From NCBI RefSeq assembly GCF_015711475.1, contig NZ_CP065027.1:930001-994000 (forward strand): DNA of 64,000 nucleotides. Reading direction: 5' to 3'. This document shows, piece by piece, positions 34,129-43,077 of the stretch (position 1 is its first letter; each line of letters begins with the position of its first letter). The notes beneath the pieces are model-generated. The model worked only from the letters and a program-made list of their open reading frames with translations. It searched no databases and was not told where the DNA came from. The stretch comes from Actinomyces trachealis. GTDB taxonomy: Bacteria; Actinomycetota; Actinomycetes; Actinomycetales; Actinomycetaceae. A program made the position numbers and the translations under genes.

Positions 34129-36963
34129 GTGGCTAAACCACGCGTTCACGAGCTCGCTAAGGAGCTCGACCCCTCAGGTAAGAAGATCACCTCCAAGATG
34201 ATCCTCGCCTGGCTCAAGGATGAGGGGGAGTTTGTCAAGGCGGCCTCCTCAGCCGTCGAGCCCCCGGTCGCACGCCGGGTGCGTGAGCACTTTGGTGCCC
34301 AGGCCGCTGAGGCGGCCAAAGCGGCTGAGGCCCCCACCCCCAAACCGGCTGCCAAGCCGCCTGCTAAACCTGCGGCCCCGGCTGCCCCGGTGGCTGAGAA
34401 GCCTGCGGCCCCGGCCACAGCCACGCCCAGTCCGGCCCCGCGCCCCGCTGCGAAAGCTCCCCAGCGTCCTGCGGCCCCTGCGAAGGCCCCCCAGCAGCCC
34501 AAGTCCTCTCCTGAAGCGGCGGCCCCAGTGCCCCAGCGGCCCTCCGGCCCCACACCGGGCCCGCGTCCCGGCGGCTCCGGTGGCCCGCGCCCGGGCAACA
34601 ACCCCTTCGCCTCCTCCCAGGGCATGCCCCGTCCCGGCGGCTCCGGTGGGCGCTCCGGCCAGCAGCGTCAAGGCTCCCCGCGGCCTGGTGGCCCGCGCCC
34701 GGGCAACAACCCCTTCGCCTCCTCCCAGGGCATGCCCCGTCCCGGCGGCTCCGGTGGCCCGCGCCCGCAGGGCGGACCTCGTCCTGGTGGCTCTGGTGGC
34801 CCGCGCCCGCAGGGTGCACCCCGCCCCGGAGGACCTCGGCCTAACCCCGGCATGATGCCGGGCCACAGCTCGGTGGGCCGTCCCGGTGGCGGTGGTCGTC
34901 CTAGTGGCGCTGGTCGTCCCGGTGGTGGCGGTCGTCCTGGTGGCGCTGGTCGTCCCGGTGGTGGCGGCCGTCCCGGTGGCGGCGGTAGTTCCCGTGGTGG
35001 CGGCCCCCGCGGGGGCCGCGGCGGACGTGGATCCACTCAGGGAGCCTTCGGGCGCGGTGGCGGACGCTCTGGAGGGCGCAAGTCCAAGCGGGCGAAGCGG
35101 CAAGAGTTTGAGCAGCAGGGCGCACCGGTCGTCGGCGGCGTCGTCGTCCCCCGTGGCGACGGCTCCACGCCGATGCGCGTGCGCCAGGGTGCGACGCTGA
35201 CCGACTTCGCTGAGAAGATCGGCGCGAACCCCGCAGCTCTGGTGACCGTCCTGTTCCACCTTGGGGAGATGGTCACGGCCACCCAGTCCGTGGATGAGGA
35301 CACATTCCAGCTGCTTGGTGCCGAACTCGGTTACGACGTCCAGATTATTTCCGCTGAGGACGAGGACCGCGAACTCCTTGAGTCCTTTGACATTGATCTG
35401 GACGCTGAGGAGGCCAGCTTCGAGGATACTGATCTGCTGCCCAGGCCCCCGGTGGTAACCGTCATGGGCCACGTGGACCACGGTAAGACGAAGCTGCTGG
35501 ACGCCATCCGCTCCACCGACGTTGTCGCCGACGAGGCCGGTGGCATCACCCAGTCCATTGGCGCCTACCAGGTGCGCGTCACACTGAACGATGAAACCCG
35601 CCCCATCACCTTCATCGACACCCCCGGTCACGAGGCCTTCACAGCTATGCGTGCCCGTGGTGCCGAGGTCACGGATATCGCGATCTTGGTGGTGGCTGCC
35701 GACGACGGCGTCATGCCGCAGACCGTTGAGGCGCTCAACCACGCTCAAGCCGCGAACGTGCCGATCGTGGTGGCCGTCAACAAGATCGACAAGGAGGGCG
35801 CTAACCCGGACAAGATCCGCGGCCAGCTCACCGAGTACGGCCTGGTGCCCGAGGAATACGGTGGCGACACGATGTTCGTGGACATCTCCGCCAAGCAGCG
35901 CCTGCATATTGACGAACTGTTGGAGGCGGTGCTGCTCACGGCGGACGCCGCCCTGGACCTGCGTGCCAACCCCAACTCGGACGCCCGTGGTGTGACCATC
36001 GAGGCCAAGCTGGACAAGGGGCGCGGCGCCGTCACCACCGTCCTGGTGGAGCGCGGTACGCTGCGCGTCGGTGACCCGATCGTGGCCGGCAGCGCTTACG
36101 GGCGTGTGCGTGCCATGTTCGACGAGCATGGCCACACCCTGGAGGAGACCGGCCCGGCCCGGCCCGCCCTGGTGCTTGGACTTACCTCCGTGCCCAGTGC
36201 TGGCGACTCTTTTATTGTGGCGCCGGATGACCGCACGGCCCGCCAGATCGCTGACAAGCGTGAAGCTGCTGAGCGTGCCGCCCTGCTGGCAAAGCGCCGC
36301 AAGCGTGTTTCCCTGGAGAACCTCTCTGACGTCCTCAAGGAGGGCAAGGTCGACACCCTCAACCTCATCATCAAGGGTGACAGCTCGGGTGCGGTTGAGG
36401 CGCTGGAGGACTCCCTGCTCAAGATCGACGTGGGCGAGGAGGTCGCGCTGCGCATCATCCACCGGGGCGTGGGTGCCATCACGCAAAACGATGTCAACCT
36501 GGCTACCGTGGACTCCGCGGTCATCATCGGCTTCAACGTCCGCCCGGCGGAGCGTGTGGCCGAGCTGGCAGACCGCGAGGGCGTAGACATGAAGTTCTAC
36601 TCTGTCATCTACTCGGCTATCGAGGATGTGGAGGCTTCCCTCAAGGGCATGCTCAAGCCGATCTTCGAGGAGGTGGAGCTGGGTACGGCGGAGATCCGTC
36701 AGGTCTTCCGCTCCTCCAAGTTCGGCTCCATCGCGGGCTCGATCGTCCGCTCCGGCACTATCAAGCGCGGCACCAAGGCCCGCCTGGTGCGCGACGGCGT
36801 GGTTGTGGGCGGCGACCTGTCCATCGCCACCTTGCGCCGGGAGAAGGATGACGTCACTGAGGTCCGTGAGGGCTACGAGTGCGGTATCAACCTGGGCTTC
36901 AATGACATCGCCGAGGGCGACGTCATTGAGACCTGGGAGATGCGCGAGAAGGCCCGCGACTGA
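34129..36963 (+). CDS. infB: Translation initiation factor IF-2
   Basis: IF-2 (944 aa) brings fMet-tRNA to the 30S subunit and hydrolyses GTP. GTG 34129 follows GGAG. The N-terminal 50 residues form an IF2-N domain; residues about 60-325 are low complexity, first Ala/Pro/Lys-rich, then Gly/Arg/Pro-rich with internal repeats; a second IF2-N domain follows (about 345-395). The GTPase core has G1 [15 protein letters not shown]3 DTPGHEAF and G4 [12 protein letters not shown]. Domains II-IV are complete to the end. A T-run terminator follows, so the operon ends here. Confidence 0.97.
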   Translation: MAKPRVHELAKELDPSGKKITSKMILAWLKDEGEFVKAASSAVEPPVARRVREHFGAQAAEAAKAAEAPTPKPAAKPPAKPAAPAAPVAEKPAAPATATPSPAPRPAAKAPQRPAAPAKAPQQPKSSPEAAAPVPQRPSGPTPGPRPGGSGGPRPGNNPFASSQGMPRPGGSGGRSGQQRQGSPRPGGPRPGNNPFASSQGMPRPGGSGGPRPQGGPRPGGSGGPRPQGAPRPGGPRPNPGMMPGHSSVGRPGGGGRPSGAGRPGGGGRPGGAGRPGGGGRPGGGGSSRGGGPRGGRGGRGSTQGAFGRGGGRSGGRKSKRAKRQEFEQQGAPVVGGVVVPRGDGSTPMRVRQGATLTDFAEKIGANPAALVTVLFHLGEMVTATQSVDEDTFQLLGAELGYDVQIISAEDEDRELLESFDIDLDAEEASFEDTDLLPRPPVVTVMGHVDHGKTKLLDAIRSTDVVADEAGGITQSIGAYQVRVTLNDETRPITFIDTPGHEAFTAMRARGAEVTDIAILVVAADDGVMPQTVEALNHAQAANVPIVVAVNKIDKEGANPDKIRGQLTEYGLVPEEYGGDTMFVDISAKQRLHIDELLEAVLLTADAALDLRANPNSDARGVTIEAKLDKGRGAVTTVLVERGTLRVGDPIVAGSAYGRVRAMFDEHGHTLEETGPARPALVLGLTSVPSAGDSFIVAPDDRTARQIADKREAAERAALLAKRRKRVSLENLSDVLKEGKVDTLNLIIKGDSSGAVEALEDSLLKIDVGEEVALRIIHRGVGAITQNDVNLATVDSAVIIGFNVRPAERVAELADREGVDMKFYSVIYSAIEDVEASLKGMLKPIFEEVELGTAEIRQVFRSSKFGSIAGSIVRSGTIKRGTKARLVRDGVVVGGDLSIATLRREKDDVTEVREGYECGINLGFNDIAEGDVIETWEMREKARD
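34581..34757 (+). repeat. Direct repeat inside infB
   Basis: A near-identical unit of about 69 bp occurs at 34581-34649 and 34689-34757, offset by 108 bp (36 codons), encoding [20 protein letters not shown]. It sits in the Gly/Arg/Pro-rich linker. Further short RPGGGG repeats lie at about 34880-35000. Confidence 0.8.
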
Positions 36964-36982
36964 CGCGTGCCCTGACCGTCTG

Positions 36983-37030
36983 AAGGCTGCGGGCCTGCTC
37001 ACCACCTGGTGGGTGGGTCCGCAGCCTTTT
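36983..37030 (+). terminator. infB rho-independent terminator
   Basis: AAGGCTGCGG (36983-36992) pairs with CCGCAGCCTT (37019-37028), followed by more T. This is the clearest T-tailed terminator in the window. Confidence 0.8.
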
Positions 37031-37078
37031 AGACGACACCCTGCAGCGGGGCGGCTCTGGCCCAGGACCTCACGGGAC

Positions 37079-37896
37079 TTATCGCTCGCGAGACCGGTAA
37101 GACAGTGAGCGAAGCTGAGCCAGCAGGTCCACCACAAACACCAGCACCGCCAGCCACACCAGCCCCATCGCTGTCCAGCGTGTGCTCGTAATCTCCTCCC
37201 CAAAAACCAGCCAGGCCAGCAGGAACTGCATAATCGGCGCCAGGTACTGGCTCAGCCCCACCACGCTCAACGGCACGCGCGCCGTGCCAGCGGCAAAGAG
37301 CAGCAGCGGCAAGGCCGTCACCGGGCCCGCCAGCACCAGCAGCAGCACCAACCCGCCCCCTGCCTGCGGCCCCTGAGGCGCCGCCGCGCCCACAGCCAAG
37401 CCAAGTACCCCAGGGCGAACGGGGACACCACCAACGACTCCACTGTCAAGCCGCTGAGCGGATCCACCCGCCCGCCCACACTCTTCTTGGCCAATCTGTA
37501 CAGGCCGAAGGACAGCGCCAGCCCCAACGACACCCACGGTACCGAGCCCTGCAGCACCACCATTACACCCACCCCCGCCGTCGCCAGGAGTATCGACAAG
37601 AACTGGGCCCGCCGTGGCCTGCCCAGGACGCGCCCCAGCCGCGCCCAGGAGCGGCGCAGCGCCACCAGCACCAGGCAGGTCACCAGGGTCCAGACGATGC
37701 GGTGCCCGATAATCTCCACTGCACCTGTCGGCGCCAACAGCTTGAAGTACAGCGGGAAGAAGCCCCACAGAAGGTAGCAGCCCAGCACCATCACCATGCC
37801 GGAGGCGTCCTGCTGGTTCTGTGGCTCTGGGTGACCTGGTAACGGCGTCGGCTGGATTGTGCTGGCGGTCGGGGAGGGCGGCTCAGCTGTGCTCAT
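37079..37896 (-). pseudogene. rarD: rarD-type EamA permease, frameshifted and internally shortened
   Basis: Remnant of a RarD family transporter (EamA/DMT superfamily, normally about 300 residues and ten membrane segments). Frame one, from ATG 37896, reads VLGCYLLWGFFPLYFKLLAP and continues to about ALGYLAWLWA. The family sequence then continues in another frame, VLLLVLAGPVTALPLLLFAA to PIMQFLLAWLVFGEEI and the end at 37079. The frame switch is at about 37370-37395. In addition, the stretch between RRSWARLGRVLG and RPRRAQFLSILLA lacks the usual segment with the AGxxVDAALGYFINP motif (about 45-50 residues). Two independent lesions make it non-functional. It splits infB from rbfA. Confidence 0.85.
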
Positions 37897-38064
37897 GTGT
37901 CTCTTCTCGGCTCGGGCGCGTTGATGCTACGGCGTGCTGGTGCAGGCGGCTGGACGGCGCGGGGTGGCGGCTTGGGGCGGGGGAATCTGCGACAATGCGT
38001 GCCGCCCCGTCGTGCGGGGCCAACCGCGCTGCCGCACCCCCGCCCTGCCTGAAGGAGACACGAA

Positions 38065-38556
38065 ATGGCTGACGCCGCCCGCGCCCGCAAGGTCGCCGAC
38101 CGGATCCACCAGACCGTCGCCCGGCTCCTAGAGCGCCGCATCAAGGACCCCCGCCTAGGCTTCGTGACAGTCACGGACGTACGAGTCACCGGTGACCTAC
38201 AGCAGGCCACCATTTTCTACACGGTCTACGGCTCGGACCGGGAGCGCCGCGACTCGCAGGCCGCCCTGCGCTCCGCTTCCGGCTTGATCCGCTCCGAGGT
38301 GGGCAAGGCCCTAGGTATTCGCCTGACCCCGTCGATCTCCTTCCAGCTGGACGCCCTGCCCACCCAGGCCCGCACTTTCGAGGACGCCCTGGCCCAGGCG
38401 CGCCAGCGCGACGCCGCGATCGCTAAGGCCTCCGAGGGGGCCCAGTACGCGGGCGAGGCCGACCCCTACCGCCATGACGAGGAGGATGACCACCCGGCTG
38501 AGGAGGCCGCCGCAGCCGTCGAGTCCACTGCGTCCGCTGAGGACCCTGAGGCGTGA
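38065..38556 (+). CDS. rbfA: 30S ribosome-binding factor RbfA
   Basis: RbfA (163 aa), needed for late 30S assembly and cold adaptation. The KH-like core is 1 to about 115 ([20 protein letters not shown], then [20 protein letters not shown]). The last 45 residues are acidic (Asp/Glu/Ala-rich), an extension beyond the core. GAAGGAG precedes the ATG. The last four bases overlap truB (GTGA). Confidence 0.96.
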   Translation: MADAARARKVADRIHQTVARLLERRIKDPRLGFVTVTDVRVTGDLQQATIFYTVYGSDRERRDSQAALRSASGLIRSEVGKALGIRLTPSISFQLDALPTQARTFEDALAQARQRDAAIAKASEGAQYAGEADPYRHDEEDDHPAEEAAAAVESTASAEDPEA

Positions 38557-39752
38557 CCGCCAGTTCCCCGGAGCCGCAGCCGCCAGCCAGGCGCGCTGCA
38601 CGCTCTGACCGTCCGCGGTTCCCCCGCGGCGCCGCCCCCGCCCCAGACGGCCTGCTGCTGGTGGACAAGGCCGCCGGGCTGACCAGCCACGACGTCGTCG
38701 GTGCCGTGCGGGTGCTGGCCGCCACCCGGAAGGTCGGGCACGCCGGGACCCTGGACCCGATGGCCACCGGCCTGCTGGTCCTGGGCGTCGGCAAGGGCAC
38801 CCGCTTCCTGACCTACCTGGTGGGAGCTGACAAAACCTACACCGCCACCGTCCGCCTGGGCCAAAAGACCAGCACCGAGGACGCCGAGGGTGAGATCACC
38901 ACCGCCCGGGGCTGCCCGCCACCGCCGGACTGGCCTGCTCCCGGTCTGGAAGCCAGCTTGCAGATGGCGCTGGCCGCCCTGACCGGAGCGATCATGCAGG
39001 TGCCCTCGGCTGTGTCTGCCATCAAGGTGGACGGGGTGCGCTCCTACCAGCGTGTGCGCCAAGGGCAGGAGGTGACGCTGCCTGCTCGGCCCGTGACCGT
39101 CCATGAGCTGCGGCTGCTGGGTCCGTTGTGCCCAACCACCGCTGCGGACGGCACCACGGTGGTGGACCTAGAGCTGCGCGTGTCCTGCTCCTCCGGCACG
39201 TACGTGCGGGCGCTGGCCCGTGACCTGGGGCAGGCCCTGGGAACCGGGGCGCACCTGACGGCGCTGCGCCGCACCCAGGTGGGTCCCTTTGACCTGTCGG
39301 AGGCGCGCAGCCTGGAACAGTTGGGGCGGGAGGTGGAGGCGCAGCTGGCTATGGCCGCTGCGGGTGGCCAGGCCCAGCCGCTGCGGACGTTGCCTCTGGC
39401 GCAGGTGGCGCAGCGCTGCTTCTCTTCCCTGGAACTCACCGGTGCCCAGGCCCGCGCCCTGGGATACGGGCAGCCGCTTCCGGCCTCCGTCCTAGAGCAG
39501 GTGAGCTGGCTGCCGCAGGCCGTAGCCGCCAAGGCGCTGTCAGGCCGGACTGTGCAGGCGGGTCAAAGCAGCCAGGCAGAGCCAACGGGCCAGGCGGCGC
39601 AGGCCGACCAGGTGGTGGCCGGGTTCGCCCCGGGGGGCAGCCTCGTGGCACTGTTGGCGCGTCGGGGCGGCAGCCTGCGCCCGCTGCTGGTCTTGGAACC
39701 AGCCGTAGGCGGCGCCACCCCAGGCAGCCCCGAAGCTAAGCAGAAGAGTTAA
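38553..39752 (+). CDS. truB: tRNA pseudouridine(55) synthase TruB
   Basis: TruB (399 aa) makes pseudouridine 55 in the T-loop of tRNA. The catalytic Asp is in [20 protein letters not shown]; also [17 protein letters not shown] and the [18 protein letters not shown] motif. The length is about 100 residues above the E. coli enzyme; the extra C-terminal part includes a Gln/Ala/Ser-rich linker (about 330-350) within a PUA-like end region. Coupled to rbfA by overlap. Confidence 0.95.
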   Translation: MTASSPEPQPPARRAARSDRPRFPRGAAPAPDGLLLVDKAAGLTSHDVVGAVRVLAATRKVGHAGTLDPMATGLLVLGVGKGTRFLTYLVGADKTYTATVRLGQKTSTEDAEGEITTARGCPPPPDWPAPGLEASLQMALAALTGAIMQVPSAVSAIKVDGVRSYQRVRQGQEVTLPARPVTVHELRLLGPLCPTTAADGTTVVDLELRVSCSSGTYVRALARDLGQALGTGAHLTALRRTQVGPFDLSEARSLEQLGREVEAQLAMAAAGGQAQPLRTLPLAQVAQRCFSSLELTGAQARALGYGQPLPASVLEQVSWLPQAVAAKALSGRTVQAGQSSQAEPTGQAAQADQVVAGFAPGGSLVALLARRGGSLRPLLVLEPAVGGATPGSPEAKQKS

Positions 39753-39765
39753 GGACAGGCAGCCC

Positions 39766-40863
39766 GTGCAGGTCTGGTACGGCCCCGAGCAGGTTCCCCG
39801 GTCCCTGAGCGACCCTCAGGGACCGGGCAGCGTCGTCACCATCGGTGTCTTTGACGGCGTGCACCGGGGCCACCAGGCGATTCTGGAGGCCGTGGTGGCT
39901 CGCGCCCACTGTGCCCACCGCACGCACCCGGCCAAGCGGGGCAGCCAAGCAAACCAAGCCAGTCAGGCCAAGCGGTCCCACCGCTCACACCGCTCTGCGG
40001 CCGCAGGTGAGCGCCCCTGGGCGGTGGCCATGACCTTTGATCCGCACCCGGCGCTGGTGCACCGCCCCCAATCCTGCCCCCCGCTCATCACCTCCCTGAC
40101 TGACCGTCTGGCTTCCCTGGAGCAGGCGGGCCTGGATGCGGTGCTAGTGGTGGAGTACACGCTCGACTTCGCCTCTCAGGGCGCGGAGGAGTTCATCCGC
40201 ACCTGGGTGGAGGGGCTGCTGGGAGCGCACGTCGTCGTAGTGGGCGACGACGTGCGCTTCGGGGCCGGTAACCGCGGTGATGCCCAGCGCCTGCAGCAGA
40301 TCGGCCAGGCTGACGGCTTGGAGGTGGAGATCGTCGCCGACGTGACCGCCCCGAACGGTCGACGCTGGTCCTCCACCTGGGTGCGTGCGCTGCTCCAGGA
40401 GGGTGACGTGCGCGGGGCCGCCGCAGTACTGGGTCGCCCCCACCGCCTGCGCGGCATGGTGGTGCACGGTCTGCGCCGGGGCCGCGAACTGGGCTTCCCC
40501 ACCGCTAACCTGCAGGCGGCCAGCGCCGGGGTCGTCCCCCCGGACGGGGTGTACACGGGCTGGCTGCTGCGTGCGGTGGAGGGGGGCTGGGAGCGCCTAC
40601 CCGCAGCCATCTCGATCGGCACCAACCCGACTTTTGACGACGTGCCCGAGCGCACCGTGGAGGCGCACGTCCTGGGGCGGGCGGACCTGGACCTCTACGG
40701 GCAAGAGGTGGCTATCGAGCTGGTTGACCGGCTGCGCCCGATGCTGGCCTTTACCGGCCTGGAGCCGCTGCTGGAGCAGATGCGTGAGGACGTGGAGCGT
40801 TCCGCGCAGATGCTGGGAGTCCCGGTGCCTGAGCCGATTAACCCGGATGATGTGACCGCCTGA
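39766..40863 (+). CDS. ribF: Bifunctional riboflavin kinase/FAD synthetase
   Basis: RibF (365 aa) converts riboflavin to FMN and FAD. The N-terminal adenylyltransferase domain has the nucleotide motif IGVFDGVHRGHQAIL. The C-terminal flavokinase has GFPTANLQAASAGVVPPDGV and SIGTNPTFDDVPERTVEAH. An insert of about 30 residues between the first helix and the next strand (about residues 45-80) is rich in Gln, Ala, Ser, Lys and His and is not seen in typical RibF. GTG start, 13 nt after truB. Confidence 0.94.
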   Translation: MQVWYGPEQVPRSLSDPQGPGSVVTIGVFDGVHRGHQAILEAVVARAHCAHRTHPAKRGSQANQASQAKRSHRSHRSAAAGERPWAVAMTFDPHPALVHRPQSCPPLITSLTDRLASLEQAGLDAVLVVEYTLDFASQGAEEFIRTWVEGLLGAHVVVVGDDVRFGAGNRGDAQRLQQIGQADGLEVEIVADVTAPNGRRWSSTWVRALLQEGDVRGAAAVLGRPHRLRGMVVHGLRRGRELGFPTANLQAASAGVVPPDGVYTGWLLRAVEGGWERLPAAISIGTNPTFDDVPERTVEAHVLGRADLDLYGQEVAIELVDRLRPMLAFTGLEPLLEQMREDVERSAQMLGVPVPEPINPDDVTA

Positions 40864-41059
40864 GCCGCGCCCTTCCTCCCGGCTGCGGGGCGGTCGTTAG
40901 TTCTGGGACGGTGACGGCGGAGCGGGGTACAGGGTTTGGATGCGTTTCGCTCCGCTCGGCGGACTACCGGCTTACCCACCCGGACCGGTCCGCTATGGCT
41001 CTGCCTTCGGGTGTCTGGTTGCACAGGCCGCAGGTTGGGGCAGGCCAGGGGTGTGCTGG

Positions 41060-41065
41060 TAAGGT
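41060..41065 (+). promoter_or_regulatory. Candidate rpsO -10 element
   Basis: TAAGGT with an upstream TTGGGG at a 19-nt spacing; leader of about 80 nt before rpsO. The 286-nt ribF-rpsO gap holds nothing else I can support. Confidence 0.45.
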
Positions 41066-41149
41066 TGCCGGGCCGTCCACCGGCCACGGAAGCGTGAAGC
41101 CCGGGAGAACATGCCCCGGAGCTCCGTGCAACGAGACCAAGGAGTCCAG

Positions 41150-41419
41150 ATGTCGATTTCCGCCGAGCGCAAGCAGCAGCTCATCGCCGAGTACGCCACC
41201 CACGAGGGTGACACGGGCTCCCCGGAGGTACAGGTTGCGGTGCTGTCCGAGCGCATCGCCAACCTGACTGAGCATTTTAAGTCCCACACCCACGACCACC
41301 ACTCCCGCCGGGGGCTCTACCTGCTGATCGGTAAGCGTCGCCGCCTGCTCGACTACCTCATGCAGGAGGACATCGAGCGTTACCGTACACTTATCGCCCG
41401 CCTCGGCATCCGCCGCTGA
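41150..41419 (+). CDS. rpsO: Small ribosomal subunit protein uS15
   Basis: Ribosomal protein S15 (89 aa), which binds 16S rRNA helices 20-22 and bridges to the 50S. It starts [20 protein letters not shown] at ATG 41150, after AAGGAG. The signature [13 protein letters not shown] and [20 protein letters not shown] are intact. Its usual partner pnp lies 1.7 kb on, beyond an inserted leftward gene. Confidence 0.98.
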   Translation: MSISAERKQQLIAEYATHEGDTGSPEVQVAVLSERIANLTEHFKSHTHDHHSRRGLYLLIGKRRRLLDYLMQEDIERYRTLIARLGIRR

Positions 41420-41451
41420 GCCCCGGGGCAAGCCCCGCAAGGCCGAGTCTT

Positions 41452-41489
41452 TGACCCCTGCTACCTGTTCTACTAGGTGGCGGGGGTCA
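41452..41489. terminator. Hairpin between convergent rpsO and fucO-like gene
   Basis: TGACCCC-TGCTACCT pairs with AGGT-GGC-GGGGGTCA (41452-41489) with small bulges and an 8-nt loop. No T-run; suits two converging genes. Confidence 0.6.
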
Positions 41490-41570
41490 GTGTCGTCTAC
41501 GCCGCACCCACAGACGGGGTGGGATCACCGGATTCCTGACTGACTGGTGGCCCTTACTCTCCCTCAGGGA

Positions 41571-42722
41571 CTACAGCAGTGAGCGGTAGAGCGTCTCAAT
41601 ATCCTCCCGGGTGGCCGGACGCGGGTTGCCGGGGGTACACACGTCGTTGAAGGCGTCCTCCGTTAGGTCCGCGATCCCGGACTCGTCCACCCCGATCTCC
41701 GAGATTCTGGTGGGGTTGCCCAGGTCCGCCGTCAGCTGGGCGACGGCGTCCACCGCCGCCTGGCGCGCCTGCGCCAGCGGCATGGTCTGGGCGCCCTCCA
41801 CCCCGAAGGCCTCAGCGATGTCCCGGTACTTCTCCCCGGTATGCTCCGCGTTGTAAGCCATGACGGGGGCCAGCAGGATCCCGTTGGCCAAGCCATGCGG
41901 GGCGCCGTAGCGGCCCCCGAGCGGGTGGGACATGCCGTGCACCAGTCCTAGGCCCACGTTGGAGTAGGCCATGCCGTTGATGTAGGCCGCCAGCCCCATG
42001 GCCTCGACGGCGTCGGCGTCGCCCGCCGCGGCCTGGCGCAGGTTCTTGGCGATCATCTGGATCGAGCGCAGGCACAAGGCCTCGGATAGGTCCCAGGCGC
42101 CGGGGGTGATGTAGCCCTCGATGGCGTGGGTTAGGGCGTCTAGGCCGGTGGCAACCTTCAGGGAGCGGGGCATGCCGTCCATCAGGTCGGGGTCTACCAC
42201 CGCCACCACTGGAATATCGTGCGGGTCCACGCACACGAACTTGCGCTGCTTGGCGGTGTCCGTGATGACGTAGTTGATGGTGGTCTCCGACGCCGTCCCG
42301 GCGGTGGTGGGCACGCCGATGATCGGGACGCCCGGATTCTTGGTGGGGGACAGGCCCTCTAGGGACAACACGTCCTCGAACTCCGGGTTGGTGGCGATCA
42401 CGGAGATCGCTTTGCAGGTGTCCTGTGGGCTGCCGCCGCCCAGCCCGATGAGCACGTCCGCGCCAGAGGTCCGGAACGCGGCCAGCCCGGCCTGCACCTT
42501 TTCCACCGGCGGGTTGGGGACGACGTCGCTGAAGACCCCCCAGCTGATGCCCGCCGCGTCCAGCAGGTCGGTCACCCGTTTGGTGGTGCCGTTCTCGGCC
42601 AGCACCGGGTCGGTGACAATAAAGGCCTTGCTCAGACCCCGGGCGGCGATCTCAGTGGGGATGTGGCTGATAGCCCCCCGGCCAAAGTATCCAGTCTGGT
42701 TGAGGATCATGCGATAGGTCAT
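41571..42722 (-). CDS. fucO: Iron-containing alcohol dehydrogenase, lactaldehyde reductase type
   Basis: A group III alcohol dehydrogenase (383 aa), most like FucO, which reduces L-lactaldehyde to 1,2-propanediol with NADH in fucose/rhamnose fermentation. GGGSPQDTCKAISVI binds NAD. The Fe-binding His residues are in ATGLDALTHAIEGYI, NVGLGLVHGMSHPLGG and YGAPHGLANGILL. The start at ATG 42722 follows AGGAGCACC. Function among Fe-ADHs is hard to fix by sequence; 1,3-propanediol or methanol-type reductases are alternatives. It lies leftward between rpsO and pnp, which are usually adjacent. Confidence 0.85.
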   Translation of the reverse strand: MTYRMILNQTGYFGRGAISHIPTEIAARGLSKAFIVTDPVLAENGTTKRVTDLLDAAGISWGVFSDVVPNPPVEKVQAGLAAFRTSGADVLIGLGGGSPQDTCKAISVIATNPEFEDVLSLEGLSPTKNPGVPIIGVPTTAGTASETTINYVITDTAKQRKFVCVDPHDIPVVAVVDPDLMDGMPRSLKVATGLDALTHAIEGYITPGAWDLSEALCLRSIQMIAKNLRQAAAGDADAVEAMGLAAYINGMAYSNVGLGLVHGMSHPLGGRYGAPHGLANGILLAPVMAYNAEHTGEKYRDIAEAFGVEGAQTMPLAQARQAAVDAVAQLTADLGNPTRISEIGVDESGIADLTEDAFNDVCTPGNPRPATREDIETLYRSLL

Positions 42723-43077
42723 TCTTGGTGCTCCTGTGCGTAGTGCAGCCCGACTTTTGTACAGGCCTACAGTGTGATCAGGGTCTCTCAAACGGCGGTC
42801 AAATGACAAGACCAAAGGTTCTTCAGGGGTGGCGGGAGGGCGGCCCAGATCACGCCGTCCTCTGCACGCCGTCACAGCCTGCTACGCGTCTCACAGGTTA
42901 GGATGGTGAGGTCCGTAGCCTGTGTGCTTCAATGCAGGGCACGCAACTGGATCGCAGCCGAGGGATCTGCTCCTCGGTGCGGCGGCCGGGCCCGTCGGTT
43001 TTCGGTGGTGGCCTCCGGAACCACGCCCCTAACGGTGTGCGCTCCGTGGGCCTCGATCGAAGGCCACGGCCCAGCCC
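42723..43077. other. Divergent regulatory region fucO-like / pnp
   Basis: A 355-nt region. It carries the pnp -10 (TAGGAT, 42899-42904), a likely pnp leader of about 165 nt, and a minus-strand TTGACC (about 42803-42808) that could be the -35 of the dehydrogenase gene. A TGTACAGGCCTACA partial palindrome lies near 42758. Confidence 0.4.
42899..42904 (+). promoter_or_regulatory. Candidate pnp -10 element
   Basis: TAGGAT, giving a long pnp leader of about 165 nt. Long leaders are common for pnp, which is autoregulated through its leader in other bacteria. Confidence 0.45.

Noticed and set aside
34249..37203. Open frame of 984 codons antisense to infB
   Set aside because: High GC makes long antisense frames common. 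The sense strand encodes full IF-2 with all motifs, and the antisense product shows no family features.
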